Below are positions 10,637 to 22,292 of a stretch of DNA of 64,000 bases, one piece after another; within the stretch, counting starts at the first letter, position 1; the number at the start of each line of letters is the position of its first letter. This DNA comes from Mangifera indica. Lineage: Eukaryota; Streptophyta; Magnoliopsida; Sapindales; Anacardiaceae. The notes under the pieces are model-generated. The model was given only the letters and a program-made list of their open reading frames with translations. It did not search any database and was not told the origin of the DNA. The stretch lies in the NCBI RefSeq assembly GCF_011075055.1, contig NC_058145.1, forward strand, positions 12,769,894 to 12,833,893. The letters run 5' to 3'. A program made the translations under genes and the position numbers.

Positions 10637-13136
10637 CATTGATTATGTTTTGATGTTTAACAAACTAATGATGAGTGCGTGAGACATAATTTTGCACTTG
10701 GAAAGAAAATGTGGCGGTAACTTGTAAGCTCAAACCTTCAATTGGGATTGTTTTCTTGAATCAGATCCCATTATTAACTTACGTTATTCAACTTGATTGG
10801 TTGAGAATATACTGAACCCATATTCATTAACAGTTTCAGGTACAATTGTTTGATTTTTTTTCAATTTATTAAGCAAATCTATAAGAAGTCAATGCTTGTA
10901 CGCAAGTGTCTATCAGTTTGATCAATAGAGAAGAAGAAGAAGCGGACTCAACCAGGGTCAAATGATCAGTTGATCTTCTTGATTTTGAAAAAAAATTTCA
11001 AATAAATCCCTTAAATTTTTATTTGATCTTTCTTAATTTTTATTTAATCTCTTTTAACTTTACAAATTTTTTATAAATAACCCTTAAAAATTTTGTATGA
11101 TATATTTTAAATTTTATTATTTATTCGTTAACTATCTTATATTTTAATTTTATTTTTGGAGCCAACGATCCGCTAATGCTAGGAGATGCTAACCTTTGAC
11201 TAGGTTTTATGAATTAAGGTATCTATTATCATATTTGTTTGGTGAATTCGGGTGCCAATTCAATTAAAAGTATGGTTTTTTTTTATGTCATACATTGAAT
11301 CTTGGTACCACAATTTATTTTTCTCAACTTCAACCAAAACCCAAAAATCAAAAGCCGCCTCATAGAAAAAAAATCCAACTTAAAAAACAAAACCAATTCA
11401 ACAAACCAAACAACCCCATCATCAAAAGTTGAATCATGCTATCTTCTACAACCATACTTATTCGATCAATCAATTTCGATGATACAAGCCTTGATTTTCT
11501 TGGAAACTTTGTAATTTTGTGCATAAAATATACTAAATAAAATTGATGAGATTGAATTTGCGAAGAAGTTCAAATTAAAACAAAAACTTCCGAAACTTCT
11601 AAGCCATTATTTTTTTCAGAATATTTCTTGACACGACAATGCTGGGTCGCCCCCTGGACTTGGTGGTGCATTCTTGAGGCTCAATGGAAATCCTTAAACA
11701 AACGGGATTACGTCTTATGACTCAAAAACTAACTCTCGGCCTATCGCTCAATTATTGAGACAACACATGGCCCAATAGTTTAGCTCTACAGCCCAACGCT
11801 TTACAGATTAGTGGGTAAGGCCGATGGCTAATAAATTTTGGGTAAGGCCCAGTAACTCAATGCTTTACAGATGGGTAAGCCCACAACACACGGCCCAATA
11901 GTCTTATCCCTCATTTAAAGTTTAGGGTATCATTATCGTAATATGTTGAGTTATGAAAAAATCCCAAAGTTTCATTAAAATCATGAAAATCTACTAATAT
12001 TTCCCCTTTTATAAAATACAACAATCCATTAATTTATGAACAAAACACAATTATATAACGATATTAATAACTGGATTTAAATCTTTCTTACTTGAATTTG
12101 TGTTTAATGTGAGATTTTTTTTATATGTATTGTGAGATAGAAAAAAAAGGGATATTGAAATTTTTGCCCAAAAAATCAATCTCATATACAAAATTATCAC
12201 ATGTAGAAACGTTTAAATATTTTTATCACAAATTGAAAAGAATTCTAAAATACCCCTTATTCAAGCAACTATTGTTGGTGGTCTTTGTTTATGCGTGAAC
12301 TTTAATCTTGCTACTGCTCAATTACACAAAAACTTTTACATTTCTTCTGTCATATCCCATGAACATCTTTCTTTTGTTCATGCAAATATGTCAAAAATAA
12401 ACTCAAATCCTATATTATCGTTGGTTGATGATTGGATTTTTTTGTTAGATTTAGGGTATAGTGAATAATAATAAAAAGTTTTTAGTTGAAACCTCAAATT
12501 CTGAATTATGTATCTGTAGAAGAAGAGATTGGCAATTCTGTTGAGGGGTTGGTGGTCTCGCTAAAGGTGAGTAGGTTGGCGATTCTGTCAACCATATTTT
12601 TATCTAAAGTTGAAAATAAGAGTAATTTAAGTATTAAATTGGCAATCCCACCAAGGGATTGGTGGTCTCACTAAATGTTTAATATGATAGATTTGTATAA
12701 ACGAGCTCATTTAATGATAAAAATTTCAATATCCCAAAAGAAAAGTAATTAAGATTGTGAGCTATGTTTTGTTAGAAGATTAAAGATGAAAATAAAATTG
12801 TATTTAATTTATGAGTAATATAAGATATATTTATAGTGAATATTAACTTAAATATAATAAAAATATATTGTCATATAATTATATATATTTTTATTTGTAA
12901 TTTAAAATTATATAAAAATATATGTTTTATTAATATATAAATTAATCTTTATTATAATTTATAAATACATATGTTTTTATTATTTAATTTATTTATTCAA
13001 TTATATTGATATAATCATCATCTTCATAACTAATTTTGCATAATCTCTAAAAATATTAGTGATTTAATTAATAATTCTGAAATAAAATTTCTATATCATT
13101 TTCTCTTTATCTTTTTGCCCTTTTTCAAAAGATGCA

Positions 13137-13372
13137 AGAAGGTTATAGAAGAGAAGACCAAAAAAATATTAAACTTATCCGTCAATAAAAGAATAATAGT
13201 AAAAAGAGAAGTCCCACAAAAGAACTAGAAATTTCCTCGGAAGACGGTAGAAGGTTATGGAAGAGAAGACCACACCTGTACCCAATAAAAAATATTAAAC
13301 TTGTCCATTAATTAAAGAATAATAATAAAAAGAGAAGAGAAGGCCGACGAAAGCGCCAGAAATTTCCTTTCA
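13137..13372. promoter_or_regulatory. Tandemly duplicated heat-shock promoter module of the small HSP gene
   Basis: Two direct copies of a ~110-125 bp unit, 13137-13247 and 13249-13372. Both run AGAAGGTTAT(A/G)GAAGAGAAG, AATATTAAACTT(A/G)TCC, AAAGAATAATA, AAAAAGAGAAG and then AGAAATTTCC. Each ends in a heat shock element core GAA-AT-TTC: 13228-13235 and 13359-13366. This places two HSEs 272 and 141 bp ahead of the start codon, where heat shock factor trimers normally bind in sHSP genes. A TTTAAAA string at 13417-13423 is a possible TATA box. Confidence 0.75.
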
Positions 13373-13506
13373 CTTTAGTAGTAAGTTGATCCTGTATGTA
13401 GGCTCGTCATCTCACTTTAAAACCATCCTGAAACTGATCAAAGCATTCAACACTAAATATCTTCAGCAGTTCTTCAACATTTTCACTAGCTTCAAACATT
13501 CCAATC

Positions 13507-13983
13507 ATGTCACTCATTCCTTGCATTTTCGGCGGGCGAAAAACCAACATGTTTGATCCATTTTCTCTAGACATATGGGATCCTTTTGATGGGTTCCTCA
13601 CTTCAGCCGTTGCCAATGTGCCCTCTTCAGCTCGTGAAACATCTGAATTTGCGGCGGCAAGAATCGACTGGAAGGAGACCCCGGAAGCTCATATTTTCAA
13701 AGCCGATCTTCCAGGGCTGAAGAAGGAAGAGGTGAAAGTTGGAGTTGAAGAAGGTAGAATACTGCAGATAAGTGGAGAAAGGAGCAAAGAGCAAGAAGAG
13801 AAGAATGACAAATGGCACCGGGTGGAGAGGAGCTGTGGGAAGTTCCTGAGGAGGTTCAGGTTGCCGGATAATGCGAAGATAGACCAAGTGAAAGCTAGCA
13901 TGGAAAATGGAGTGCTCACTGTGACTGTTCCTAAGGAGGAGGAGAAAAAGCCTGAAGTTAAGACCATTGAGATTTCTGGCTAA
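13507..13983 (+). CDS. Class I cytosolic small heat shock protein (HSP17-18 type, 158 aa)
   Basis: Intronless 158-residue ORF. The N-terminus [20 protein letters not shown] followed by [10 protein letters not shown] is the class CI signature, with Cys in place of the usual Ser at residue 6. The alpha-crystallin domain spans about residues 52-145, with [13 protein letters not shown], the [20 protein letters not shown] block and [15 protein letters not shown]. The C-terminal IEI of KTIEISG is the I-x-I motif that docks into neighbouring domains in the oligomer. The family forms 12-mers in the cytosol that hold unfolding proteins for HSP70/HSP101 to refold. Upstream lies a duplicated HSE module, which implies heat induction. 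The first ATG gives the conserved N-terminus, so the start is secure. Length and all motifs are normal, so it should be functional. Confidence 0.97.
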   Translation: MSLIPCIFGGRKTNMFDPFSLDIWDPFDGFLTSAVANVPSSARETSEFAAARIDWKETPEAHIFKADLPGLKKEEVKVGVEEGRILQISGERSKEQEEKNDKWHRVERSCGKFLRRFRLPDNAKIDQVKASMENGVLTVTVPKEEEKKPEVKTIEISG

Positions 13984-14165
13984 AGTACATCAAAATGACT
14001 GTTCCGAGTTTGTCTTTATAAAATTGGTTTGGTTTTTCCAGTTGATTGTCATGAAACAAAGCATGGGTCTATTTGTTTGTTTTCGAGTAATGCCTATACT
14101 ATATCGTATGTGAGAATTGTAGTAAGTGTCAAAGGAAAGTGTGCAACTTTGTATCTAGTTTTTGA

Positions 14166-14171
14166 AATAAA
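14166..14171 (+). terminator. Poly(A) signal AATAAA of the sHSP gene
   Basis: Canonical AATAAA 183 bp after the stop codon, preceded by T/G-rich sequence (TTGTATCTAGTTTTTG). A reasonable candidate for 3'-end formation; not proven. Confidence 0.45.
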
Positions 14172-14711
14172 AAAGTTTGTGTGATTTTAAATATTTAATT
14201 ATCTTGGTTTTTGAATTTGTCTAAATGGGTCTCCTCAAATCTCATGTGGGTAGCCGAAGGTTATGCAATCTAATATAAATGGTTTAGATAAACATTTCAG
14301 GAGTAACCAAGGCCAAGCTTACACTGAACTAAGCACACAAGGTAAGAGGTTTGGGCTGATAAAAATCCAAGCAAAAGAGCAATGAAGCGAAAATGGTAGT
14401 TCAGGCCTTACACGATAATATAATCAACATTACTCTCTATTAAGGCACAAAGTTTTATGTGTGCCTTGCGCCTTTTACAGTATCTCACCCTCCTGAGTGA
14501 GAGGGGATTCTGATTTCTGACAGCGAGGAGTCTAAGTGCATTAAGCCAATAATTTGATTAAATAGCAATGAGACAATAAACATGAAATCCATTTGGAAGA
14601 CATTTTATTTAGTAGTATGGAAGAATAACTCACAAAGGCGCTGATGTAGGCAGAAAAAAAAATTAGAAAAGAATACGGCGGTAATACTTGAGGTCATGGT
14701 AGCCTGAGGCT

Positions 14712-15000
14712 CGCGGTAGGGTTAGATTCGAATTGAGCTGAATTTGAGTTTGACTCGATTTATATATAGTTGAACTTGAGTTTGAGCTCGAGTTCGTGAA
14801 AACCAAACTCAAACTCAGTTTGAATTCGGGTAGACTCATTGTTCGTTATTAAAACGACGTCGTTTTAATACATATTAATCAAAACGACGTCGTTTTTTAT
14901 CAAAATTTTTAATTGAAAAATTTGACGAGTAGCTCGAGCTCAAGCTCGACTAGGGTTGGCTTGTTTCGGACTCATTCGAGTCCAACCTTAGCTCAAGGCA
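14712..15000. repeat. Dispersed repeat with twin AAAACGACGTCGTTTT palindromes, copy 3
   Basis: The best-preserved copy of the family at 3290 and 4160. Arms contain TTTGAGTTTGACTCGA and GAGCTCGAGTTCG strings. The 16-bp palindrome AAAACGACGTCGTTTT occurs twice, at 14851-14866 and 14881-14896, separated by AATACATATTAATC. The palindromes include AatII-type GACGTC cores. No ORF. Confidence 0.6.
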
Positions 15001-17181
15001 TCAAGCAAATCCAATCAAGAAGAAACCAACATGGTAACCTAATTATCGGTTGGTTTAGCTCAACTACAACCTTATTATCAAATTCAACTCCAAAACCTAA
15101 ACCTTTGATATCAATATTTTATAATATACGATATGTATTTTATAATATGATATTGTATAGATAAAAAATGATATATATTATAATGTGTATTGAATTAATA
15201 TAGTACAGTAAACAAATTACACGATACGATATATATTATTGATACAGATTTATATGTTTTTTCAAAGAAAATGATGATATTATAAGGGTATATATGAAAA
15301 TTTAGAATTTTCAATAGAATGTATGGTATTTTTAAAATAATAATGTATCAATTATTATTTTTTATTATTTTATATTTTAAAAAAATGATATAAAATATAA
15401 AAAATTAAATTTTTAATATATAATATAATATGTGATTCGATTATCATGGTCTGAAGATTTGATTCATGTGTTACCAACCCCGGATAAACTTGAGAGGATT
15501 TTGCAGCCAATATGAGGGTTAAAAATATAAAAAATGAAAAATGAAAATTACCTTCACAAAGCAATAGGTGCAAAAAAAAAGGTAAATTTTAAACAAGTAA
15601 AAGAAATCATCAATTAACTTTAAAATTTGAAACTCAATATCAATCTTAAGGTTTCAAAGGTAAATAAATCTGAAATAAAGTAATCGAATTTATAATCACT
15701 ATATTAAGAAAGTCAAAGTTTTATAACAAATTTGACAAAGACTCGAACTGGAAATAAAATAACTTTCATTTGATACAAATATAATCATAAATAAAAAAAA
15801 CGTACCAAAGCGTGCGAGATGGATAAAAAAATGGCCCGGCGGAGGAACTAGTGAAAAATTGAGTGAGCACCAGGAAGATAAATGATGAGATTATACAACG
15901 ACATTCTCTGAACTTTCAGTTTGTACCATTTATGTTCAAGTTCGGGATGAATGTCGATGTATTTTCCTTGTTCGACTTCTGCCAACAGAAGGCCCATTTT
16001 ATTGGGCTACAGTTTGCAGACTATCCCCCCCATTTGACAAAAACTAAAAAGGATTGATTGCGTTTCAACTGCAACGACAGATATTTGCTAATTATCCCGC
16101 TAGACATTTTGTTTTATATTTTTTAAAAGGTCTGAACCACTATCAAAGTACCAATATGTCCAAAGCTTTTAGTCCTCGCTAAAATAGTAAAAGAAGTCAT
16201 AGGAAGCAGAGGCACTAATAAACAACCTTGTCCCAAATTGCAAAGCATATCCATCCTTACAACTTTGCTGCAAAGCCTATCCTCCCCTAACAACCTTGCC
16301 GCTTAACCCATCTGCCACCATTAACCTTGCCAATCTCCTTTTTGTCTCATTTTTATTGCCGCTTAACCCTCTACCACCATTAACCTTGCCAATCTCCTTT
16401 TTGTCTCATTTTTATTATCAAAATCTGAATCTTAAGAAACCCTAACATTGGAAGGAAGAGGAAGGAAAATCAGACTGTATTTTCATTGGTGAATCAAGAG
16501 AAATAGGGTGGATGATGGAGAACAAAGGTGGTGTAGTGGCATGAAGTCAGAATGCAAGTGTTCTAGCTCATGATTTCACACATGAAAACCAAACAATTAA
16601 CAGTAAATTGAAACGACAAGATCTAGCTCAAACAAAATTGTGACAGTATTTGTGAGTGAGGATGGTGTAGGTAAGTAGATAAAATTTTAAATCAATAATA
16701 GTGAAAAAAAGTTGAACAGAATTAAAAATTAGTTCTATATATTTTTGTGATTTTAATTAAAAATAAAAATAGATTAGTAAATGATACTTTTACTAAATGT
16801 TTATGAGAGTTTTATAATTTAGTAAAAATAGTAAACTAATAATTTATCATAAAACCAAAGGGTTTTCATTTATGAAATTAAATGATGGATGAATAAATGA
16901 GTTTTTTAAATTTATAAGTAAGAAATCGTTATTTTATTAAAATAAATTACGTATTTTTTAAAATTATAAATTACTTATTTCGAATGACGTTTGAAATGAG
17001 ATCATTTGGAGCCACTCAATAGGTGTCATGCTCTAACAAGAAAGGATTATACATTTGCACTAATTTTTGTAGTAATTGCATCATTTTAATCCCATGATAT
17101 GATATTTCATAAATTTAATTATTAAAAAAAAATTAAGAAATGTGAATTAAATATGAAAAACGGATAATCCGGATAGAAATA
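15001..17181. other. Gene-free intergenic stretch
   Basis: AT-rich DNA. The 64-residue ORF at 15863-16057 has no recognisable homology. A two-copy tandem repeat lies at 16298-16416. Confidence 0.4.
16298..16416. repeat. Two-copy tandem repeat, 60-bp unit
   Basis: Units 16298-16357 and 16358-16416 both read GCCGCTTAACCC, then CCACCATTAACCTTGCCAAT, then CTCCTTTTTGTCTCATTTTT. They differ at only a few bases, so the duplication is recent. Confidence 0.9.
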
Positions 17182-17480
17182 ATGAAGCCTCAGTCACGTG
17201 TATCACACCTTCGTTCAATTAAAGGGAAATACAGCGCGGTGGTCACAGTAACGGTAGGAAGCTCACCATGTGGTGACGAGATCACTTCTCAAAGATTACG
17301 GAAAGCCCGGTCCACTAAGCACCACATGCCGATGGGGTATCTGAGCTGTCCTGACGGCGGATCACATGCAGCTGCATCATCCCTGCCGCTTTCTTGGTCC
17401 CACAGTAAGCCGACGGTGGATATAATAGAACGCCTCTGTGTCGGTCACTTCAAACTCTCAAATATTTTATTATAGAAGAT
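17182..17480 (+). promoter_or_regulatory. GC-richer promoter-like island with TATA box
   Basis: About 300 bp markedly richer in GC than the flanks. It ends in GGATATAATAGAACGCC (TATAATA at 17421-17427), which resembles a plant core promoter. An open frame crosses it (17182-17475), but its protein has no known motif, and the base composition fits a promoter better. It is followed by a short ORF at 17514. Confidence 0.35.
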
Positions 17481-17513
17481 TTCTACGACCAAGATCTCCA
17501 GCGCAGCGGCTTT

Positions 17514-17612
17514 ATGTCGACTGAATTTAATAAAATAACTGATGTTTGTGCAGGTCTTGAAACAAAAACCAAAGTTGGCTTCTTGTTTCCGCAGGTAGTT
17601 TTAGACTTCTAG
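17514..17612 (+). pseudogene. Short ORF, possible first exon of a lost or truncated gene
   Basis: A 32-codon frame starting MSTEFNKITDVCAG and running to ...VGFLFPQ, where CAG|GTAGTT would make a good splice donor at about 17596. It starts 93 bp after the TATA-like box. No second exon could be found downstream; AT-rich MITE sequence begins within about 35 bp. I do not recognise the family. It may be a gene remnant cut by transposon insertions or a chance ORF. Confidence 0.2.
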
Positions 17613-17644
17613 TTTCAAATAATAGGCAGAACAATTATTTTCCA

Positions 17645-17775
17645 AAAATATATTTTAATTATATAAAACGATTATATAAATATTATCTAATTAATTATTA
17701 AATAATTTTAAATTAAAAATAAAATAATATTTAATTATATAATAATATATTATTTATATACTTATTTTGTATATT
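17645..17775. mobile_element. Palindromic AT-rich MITE
   Basis: Carries TTATTAAATAATTTTAAATT and AAAATAATATTTAATTATAT with mirrored TATATAAATA arms, as at 10390-10530. It directly abuts the Tourist-like MITE that follows. Confidence 0.45.
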
Positions 17776-17780
17776 TAAAA

Positions 17781-18272
17781 AGAGTGTTTAGTTTAGAGAA
17801 TATTTTATTACTAAAATTAAAAGATTATCTTAAAAATAAATTATTTTGAAGATTATTGAGTATAAATTATTATTATGTTTAATAAAATTTGATGAACTAG
17901 TTAGATATAAATAATTATTATATTTGATTGGGGGTAATACAAGAATATTAGTATATTATTTTACTTAAATATTTTTGGGTATAATTACTTTATAAATATT
18001 TTTTATATTATTTGTTATATTAATTGAAAATAAAATTATTTTTATCTTAAAAAAATTAATAAATAAAGATATAGTTATAGTAAAATGAAGATAATCTTTT
18101 AATACCTAAGATGAATGTGATAATCAGATTATTTTTTATATTATCTGTTACATCACAATTTATAATAGAACATTATCAAAATTTTTTATTACTTATAAAC
18201 CAAATAAAGTAATATAAGTAATAAAAGATATATTATTAGAGTAATCTTTAATGTCTCTAACCAAACACATCC
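17781..18272. mobile_element. Tourist-like MITE, full-length, inverted relative to 30776-31248
   Basis: About 492 bp. It begins GAGTGTTTAGTTTAGAGAAT and ends CTCTAACCAAACACATCC, whose reverse complement GGATGTGTTTGGTTAGAG is an imperfect inverted repeat of the start. Its whole length aligns with the reverse complement of 30776-31248 (for example ATCTTTTAATACCTAAGATG and TGATAATCAGATTAT). Target duplication is unclear. No ORF. Confidence 0.7.
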
Positions 18273-18865
18273 AAAATATATACATATAATATTATACTTA
18301 TTTCCCACCTATTTTTTTACCTAGTGACCAAGACAGTAACTTCACACTCTTGATTTAAAAACAATTTAAAAAAATAAAATAATGACAGTAATATTATATA
18401 AATAAACAAATTTTATAAAATTATTTATATAATATAATGTGGTAGTATTTAACTATGTGATTTTCAAAATTAAAAAAAAAAATCGTCCAACCATAAATTA
18501 TCAATTTAGTTTATACGGATACATTTATATAATTTATTTGTATATAATAATTGATTTTTTAAGTTTAAAAATTAATATGGTACATTAATACAATGAGCTT
18601 AATTATTTTTATACCTCTATAATAACATTAAAATGATAAAAAATAATAAAATTATTAAAGTGAGTGTAAATAACAAATTATTTAAAATAAAATTATTTTC
18701 TTCCTTTTATCTTTATTTTTTCTCGTATATTATTACCACTATTTACTCTATCATGAACAACACCACTTTATCAGTGTAAAAATTGACAACATTCACACAC
18801 CATCACCAACACCATCGTAATTGCCACTAATACTTTATTATTATAAAGCCAACAATAGTTACACA

Positions 18866-18910
18866 CTTTCACTATCACCATCACCATCACCATCACCATC
18901 ACCAACACCC
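18866..18910. repeat. ATCACC microsatellite-like tract
   Basis: CACTATCACCATCACCATCA and further ATCACC units, about seven trinucleotide pairs. Low complexity only. Confidence 0.85.
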
Positions 18911-19849
18911 ACACATTATCATTGCCATCACAAACCACCTATTGTCAATGCCACAACCTATTACGGCTGGCAAATAGCACACACCATGTAGCCACACACC
19001 GTTGTCACGAACCATAAACACTGCCATTGTTGCCACAGACCTACATGCCACCACCATTGCCATTACCGACACCCATAACAACTTCACCCTCTCAATCATA
19101 ACAAAATAATTATCCAAAACCACAACAAAAAAGAAAAATAATAATTAAATTCCAACAATTGCGGGACATATGAGAAGTAAGAAGAAGGAAAAGAGATTGA
19201 GAATTAAAAAGTTAGAAGGAAAAGAGAGCTAAAGGGAGAGTGAGGAAAGTTTTTAGATCTAGAAAAGTTAACTAAAAATGAGTGATTAAAAAAAAAGGGA
19301 AAGAGGGAAAGAAGTATAGGTATTAAATTTTAGGGATGTAATTAATATTAATTATATAATATAATTTAATAAAACAAAAATACTTTTTGATTAATTAACG
19401 TTAATATCTAAAATTGACCGAATATGAAAAATGTTATTTTTTTTAAGTTTAAGAATCAAAACTTATTTTTAAGAGAAAACAAGTGAAAAATAGTTGTTTT
19501 GCTAGAAAATAACTTTTAGATTTAATATGTAATTATTTCCAAATTTCTTTTAAGGTAATTGAAACTAAAATATAACAATAATAAAATATGAATATTGGAA
19601 GGTAGATTTAAATAATTAAATCAATTATGAACAATAATTTTTAGTATAATCTTAATTTACGTAATGAAATATTGGATTATGTTCTCTTATCCTTTTGTAA
19701 ATGAAGAATATTAAAGTAATAAAACAAATTAATTAATTTGAAAAGAAAAAAAAATCTATTGTAATAGTCTTTGTTATTCTAACATAATATTGTTACAATA
19801 AAACTGTACATACTTATTTTGAATAAAAAAATAGATATATATTTAATTT

Positions 19850-19980
19850 TCAAATGTGTATATATTTGATGTATATCATTACATAATTGAATAATTTTGA
19901 ATTAAGAATAAAGTAACACCTAATTATATGACGTGTAAAGTGTACATCTATTTGTATATTTAAAATAAAAAGAGCACCTG
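19850..19980. mobile_element. Palindromic AT-rich MITE
   Basis: Core CATAATTGAATAATTTTGAA then AATTATATGACGTGTAAAG, with GTATATATTTGATGTATATC and its mirror TGTACATCTATTTGTATATT. Same family as 46600-46745. Confidence 0.5.
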
Positions 19981-20586
19981 ACTTAAAAAGATTTACCATA
20001 AACTAAATTTATCAATTTGTATTTATTTAATTAAATCGAAACTTTCTAACTAATTAAAATCCTAACAAACCAAATTGAACTTAATGATTGATAAGATTCT
20101 CAACAACCATTAACCAACTTGACTAAATATAATCTCTAAACCAAATTGGTGGTTGTCTTATGAATAGCGGATATTCATATTCCAAAGGACGACTTGTCAA
20201 ACCTTAGGAATGGCTAGTGGACCAACACTTAGATGAGCAACCGTGGAGTGTGATTGTTTGTTTGTAATCGTGGTTGTTGTGGCAATTTTGAGAGAAGTTG
20301 GTGGTTGTTTTGTTGCTTCTGTCGTGATTTCGATTAATTGGTGCGATTTGAACGACCAACCAAGGAAACAAAAATTGGCCGCTTGTGACGAGGGAGAGAA
20401 AGGAAAGGATAAAAAAGAGTAAAAGGCATAGGGGAAGAGGAAGGAAGAATAAACAATGAAACGATAATTGCAATCTCTGTATAATGTTAGAATCAAGATT
20501 CTATAATTATTGGAGTTAGGTTTTAGGTTAAAAATATTGTTTATGTATATGAGAAGTGGTCAGTGTAAAGACCGAATCAAGGTGGG

Positions 20587-20818
20587 CGTGTTTCGATTAG
20601 AGTGAATTATAAATTATTGTGATAATGAATTTTTTATTATTTATATTATATTATTTGATTTATTATATAATAGAAAGTTATATTTTCATTTTTCATTAAT
20701 TAAACAAAATAATTGTTTTAAATAAAATATTAATTTATATTTATTAAGTTTTAAAATAATTTATCTTTATAATAATATTTTAATTTTATAATAAAATATT
20801 ATTCATTCTGATTTTGTA
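20587..20818. mobile_element. Tourist-like MITE, shortened copy
   Basis: Starts CGTGTTTCGATTAGAGTGAA and ends with TTTATAATAAAATATTATTC like the right end of 30776-31248. The middle is deleted relative to the ~470-bp members. Confidence 0.5.
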
Positions 20819-20829
20819 TTCTTGCAGGG

Positions 20830-21310
20830 TACGTAACATCATAGGATCCTGAATTGACGGTTCTGATTTGTCCTCAACGCTAAGACAGGATCATGCCACG
20901 GTGGATAAGACATTCCATCATCATTGCCAATATGTCGACCATGTGCCGCGTTTTTCGCCCTCATGGGACCCATAGCATCACATAATCTAAGAAATAAATG
21001 GGACCTACTCGTCTCCTGTGGACTTCTTCTAATTCTTATTGGCTACGTTTTTATATTTTATGGACAAACAGCATGGAACATTGTTGCCAAAGCTGGAAAG
21101 TTGGTAAAATAGCTTAAAAAGCCGAGCCGATTGATTTGAAGCCCAGTGGAATTAAGACGCGAATTGACAATCTATCTTCCCAAACTGACACACCACCACC
21201 CACTCCGTGCATGTGCGCCACGTGTTTCGCAGATTCTGATAGACGACTGGGTAGTGATCAGGCGGCTAAAACTACTGGTGGGTTACCACGTGTACATGTT
21301 CAACTGTGAA
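20830..21310. promoter_or_regulatory. GC-richer island with two G-boxes
   Basis: About 480 bp of more balanced base composition between a MITE on the left and a MULE-type element on the right. It holds two CACGTG palindromes, 21219-21224 (GCGCCACGTGTTTCG) and 21287-21292 (TTACCACGTGTACATG), the binding core of bHLH and bZIP factors. The 62-residue ORF at 20924-21112 has no known homology. No gene starts next to it, so it may be an orphaned promoter. Confidence 0.35.
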
Positions 21311-21331
21311 AAAGTTTAACCATCTTTTATT

Positions 21332-22292
21332 GGGAAAATAAATTTCCCACCCATTTTTTAGGCGTATCTCAAATATATACTTACAGAAGATAAACAACTT
21401 TTTTCTCATCTATAATCAAATTGTTATTCAATTTTTCAGTTAGAGACAAGGATAAAATTGATATTTTACTATTTAAAATATTAAAACTTTAAAATTTCAC
21501 CATTTCTCCCATTCAGATTTTAAAAACTAATAATTCAACTTATTCTCAAAATTTAAAAAGTTTATATTTCACCCTTAGGGTTTGCTTCCTTCTCTGAACA
21601 CTATATACAACGGACGCATTCCACCGATCTCTCATATCTGACTATAAAAGATGACGAAAGACGACTCTTTATCACTCAGATCTGGACGATGAAGCATCAT
21701 CCAGATCTAGAAGAACAGACGAAGGAGGACGCTTTGTCGTCACGTCTGGACGACGTGATGAGCGATGAAGGATGACGCGACGAGTGATAAAAGACGATGA
21801 AGTGTCATCCTTCGTAGTCTGGTGGAGCGACGAAGAGAGACCTCTTCGTCGCACGAAGATCTTTGTCTTTTCGTCGCATCGTGCGACAATGAGATGGAGA
21901 TCTCTTTATCGCACTAGGAGAAGAAGGAGGCCGGTGACGACATCGGAAGATGAAGTTGAAGAATGAGGGTGAAACTGCTATTTTTGAAAGTTATGAGGGG
22001 GGCTGCATTTTGAAAATTATGGAAACCCTAGGTTTGAGGATGAAAATGTTAGTTTTCAAAGTTTAAAAACTTTAGGTAAAGGTAAAATGTTAGTTTCTAA
22101 AACCTAAAGGGGGTGAAAAGTAATAAACTTTATAACTTTTTATTATAAATAGTAAAATACCAATTTTGCCCCTATTATGAACTGAAAAATTAGAAGGCAG
22201 TTTGGTCATGGGTGGGAAAAGAGGTTTTTTATTTTTTGTGGGTATAGGTTTGAGATAAGTCTAAAAAATGGGTGGGAAATAGTGATTTTCCC
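21332..22292. mobile_element. MULE-type foldback element, divergent member
   Basis: Terminal inverted repeat: GGGAAAATAAATTTCCCACC then CATTTTTTAGGCGTATCTCA on the left, mirrored by TGAGATAAGTCTAAAAAATG and GGTGGGAAATAGTGATTTTC on the right. The interior has AGGGTTTGCTTCC and GGTGAAACTGCTATTTTTGA blocks also found in the 9331 element, and a GACGAAG-rich centre. A clean target duplication could not be read at the ends. No transposase. Confidence 0.7.

Larger units (their letters stand above)
10217..13130. other. Gene-free intergenic stretch
   Basis: Contains a palindromic MITE copy, an AT microsatellite, and at 11640-11900 a segment with repeated GGCCCAATAG, GCTTTACAGAT and GGGTAAGGCC strings. 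Near 12525-12675 the phrase TTGGTGGTCTC(G/A)CTAAA occurs twice. No convincing coding sequence. Confidence 0.4.
18273..20586. other. Gene-free intergenic stretch
   Basis: AT-rich. A CAC/CAT-rich low-complexity tract lies at 18866-18910. The 99- and 89-residue minus-strand ORFs at 20197-20496 show no conserved motif. One palindromic MITE sits at 19850-19980. Confidence 0.4.

Noticed and set aside
18866..18910. Tandem CAT/CAC units looking like a His-rich coding tract
   Set aside because: Microsatellite in a region with stops in all useful frames; no gene context.
20197..20496. 99- and 89-residue minus-strand ORFs with a hydrophobic start
   Set aside because: Two overlapping frames of similar length, low-complexity Ser/Thr/Asn ends and no conserved motif.
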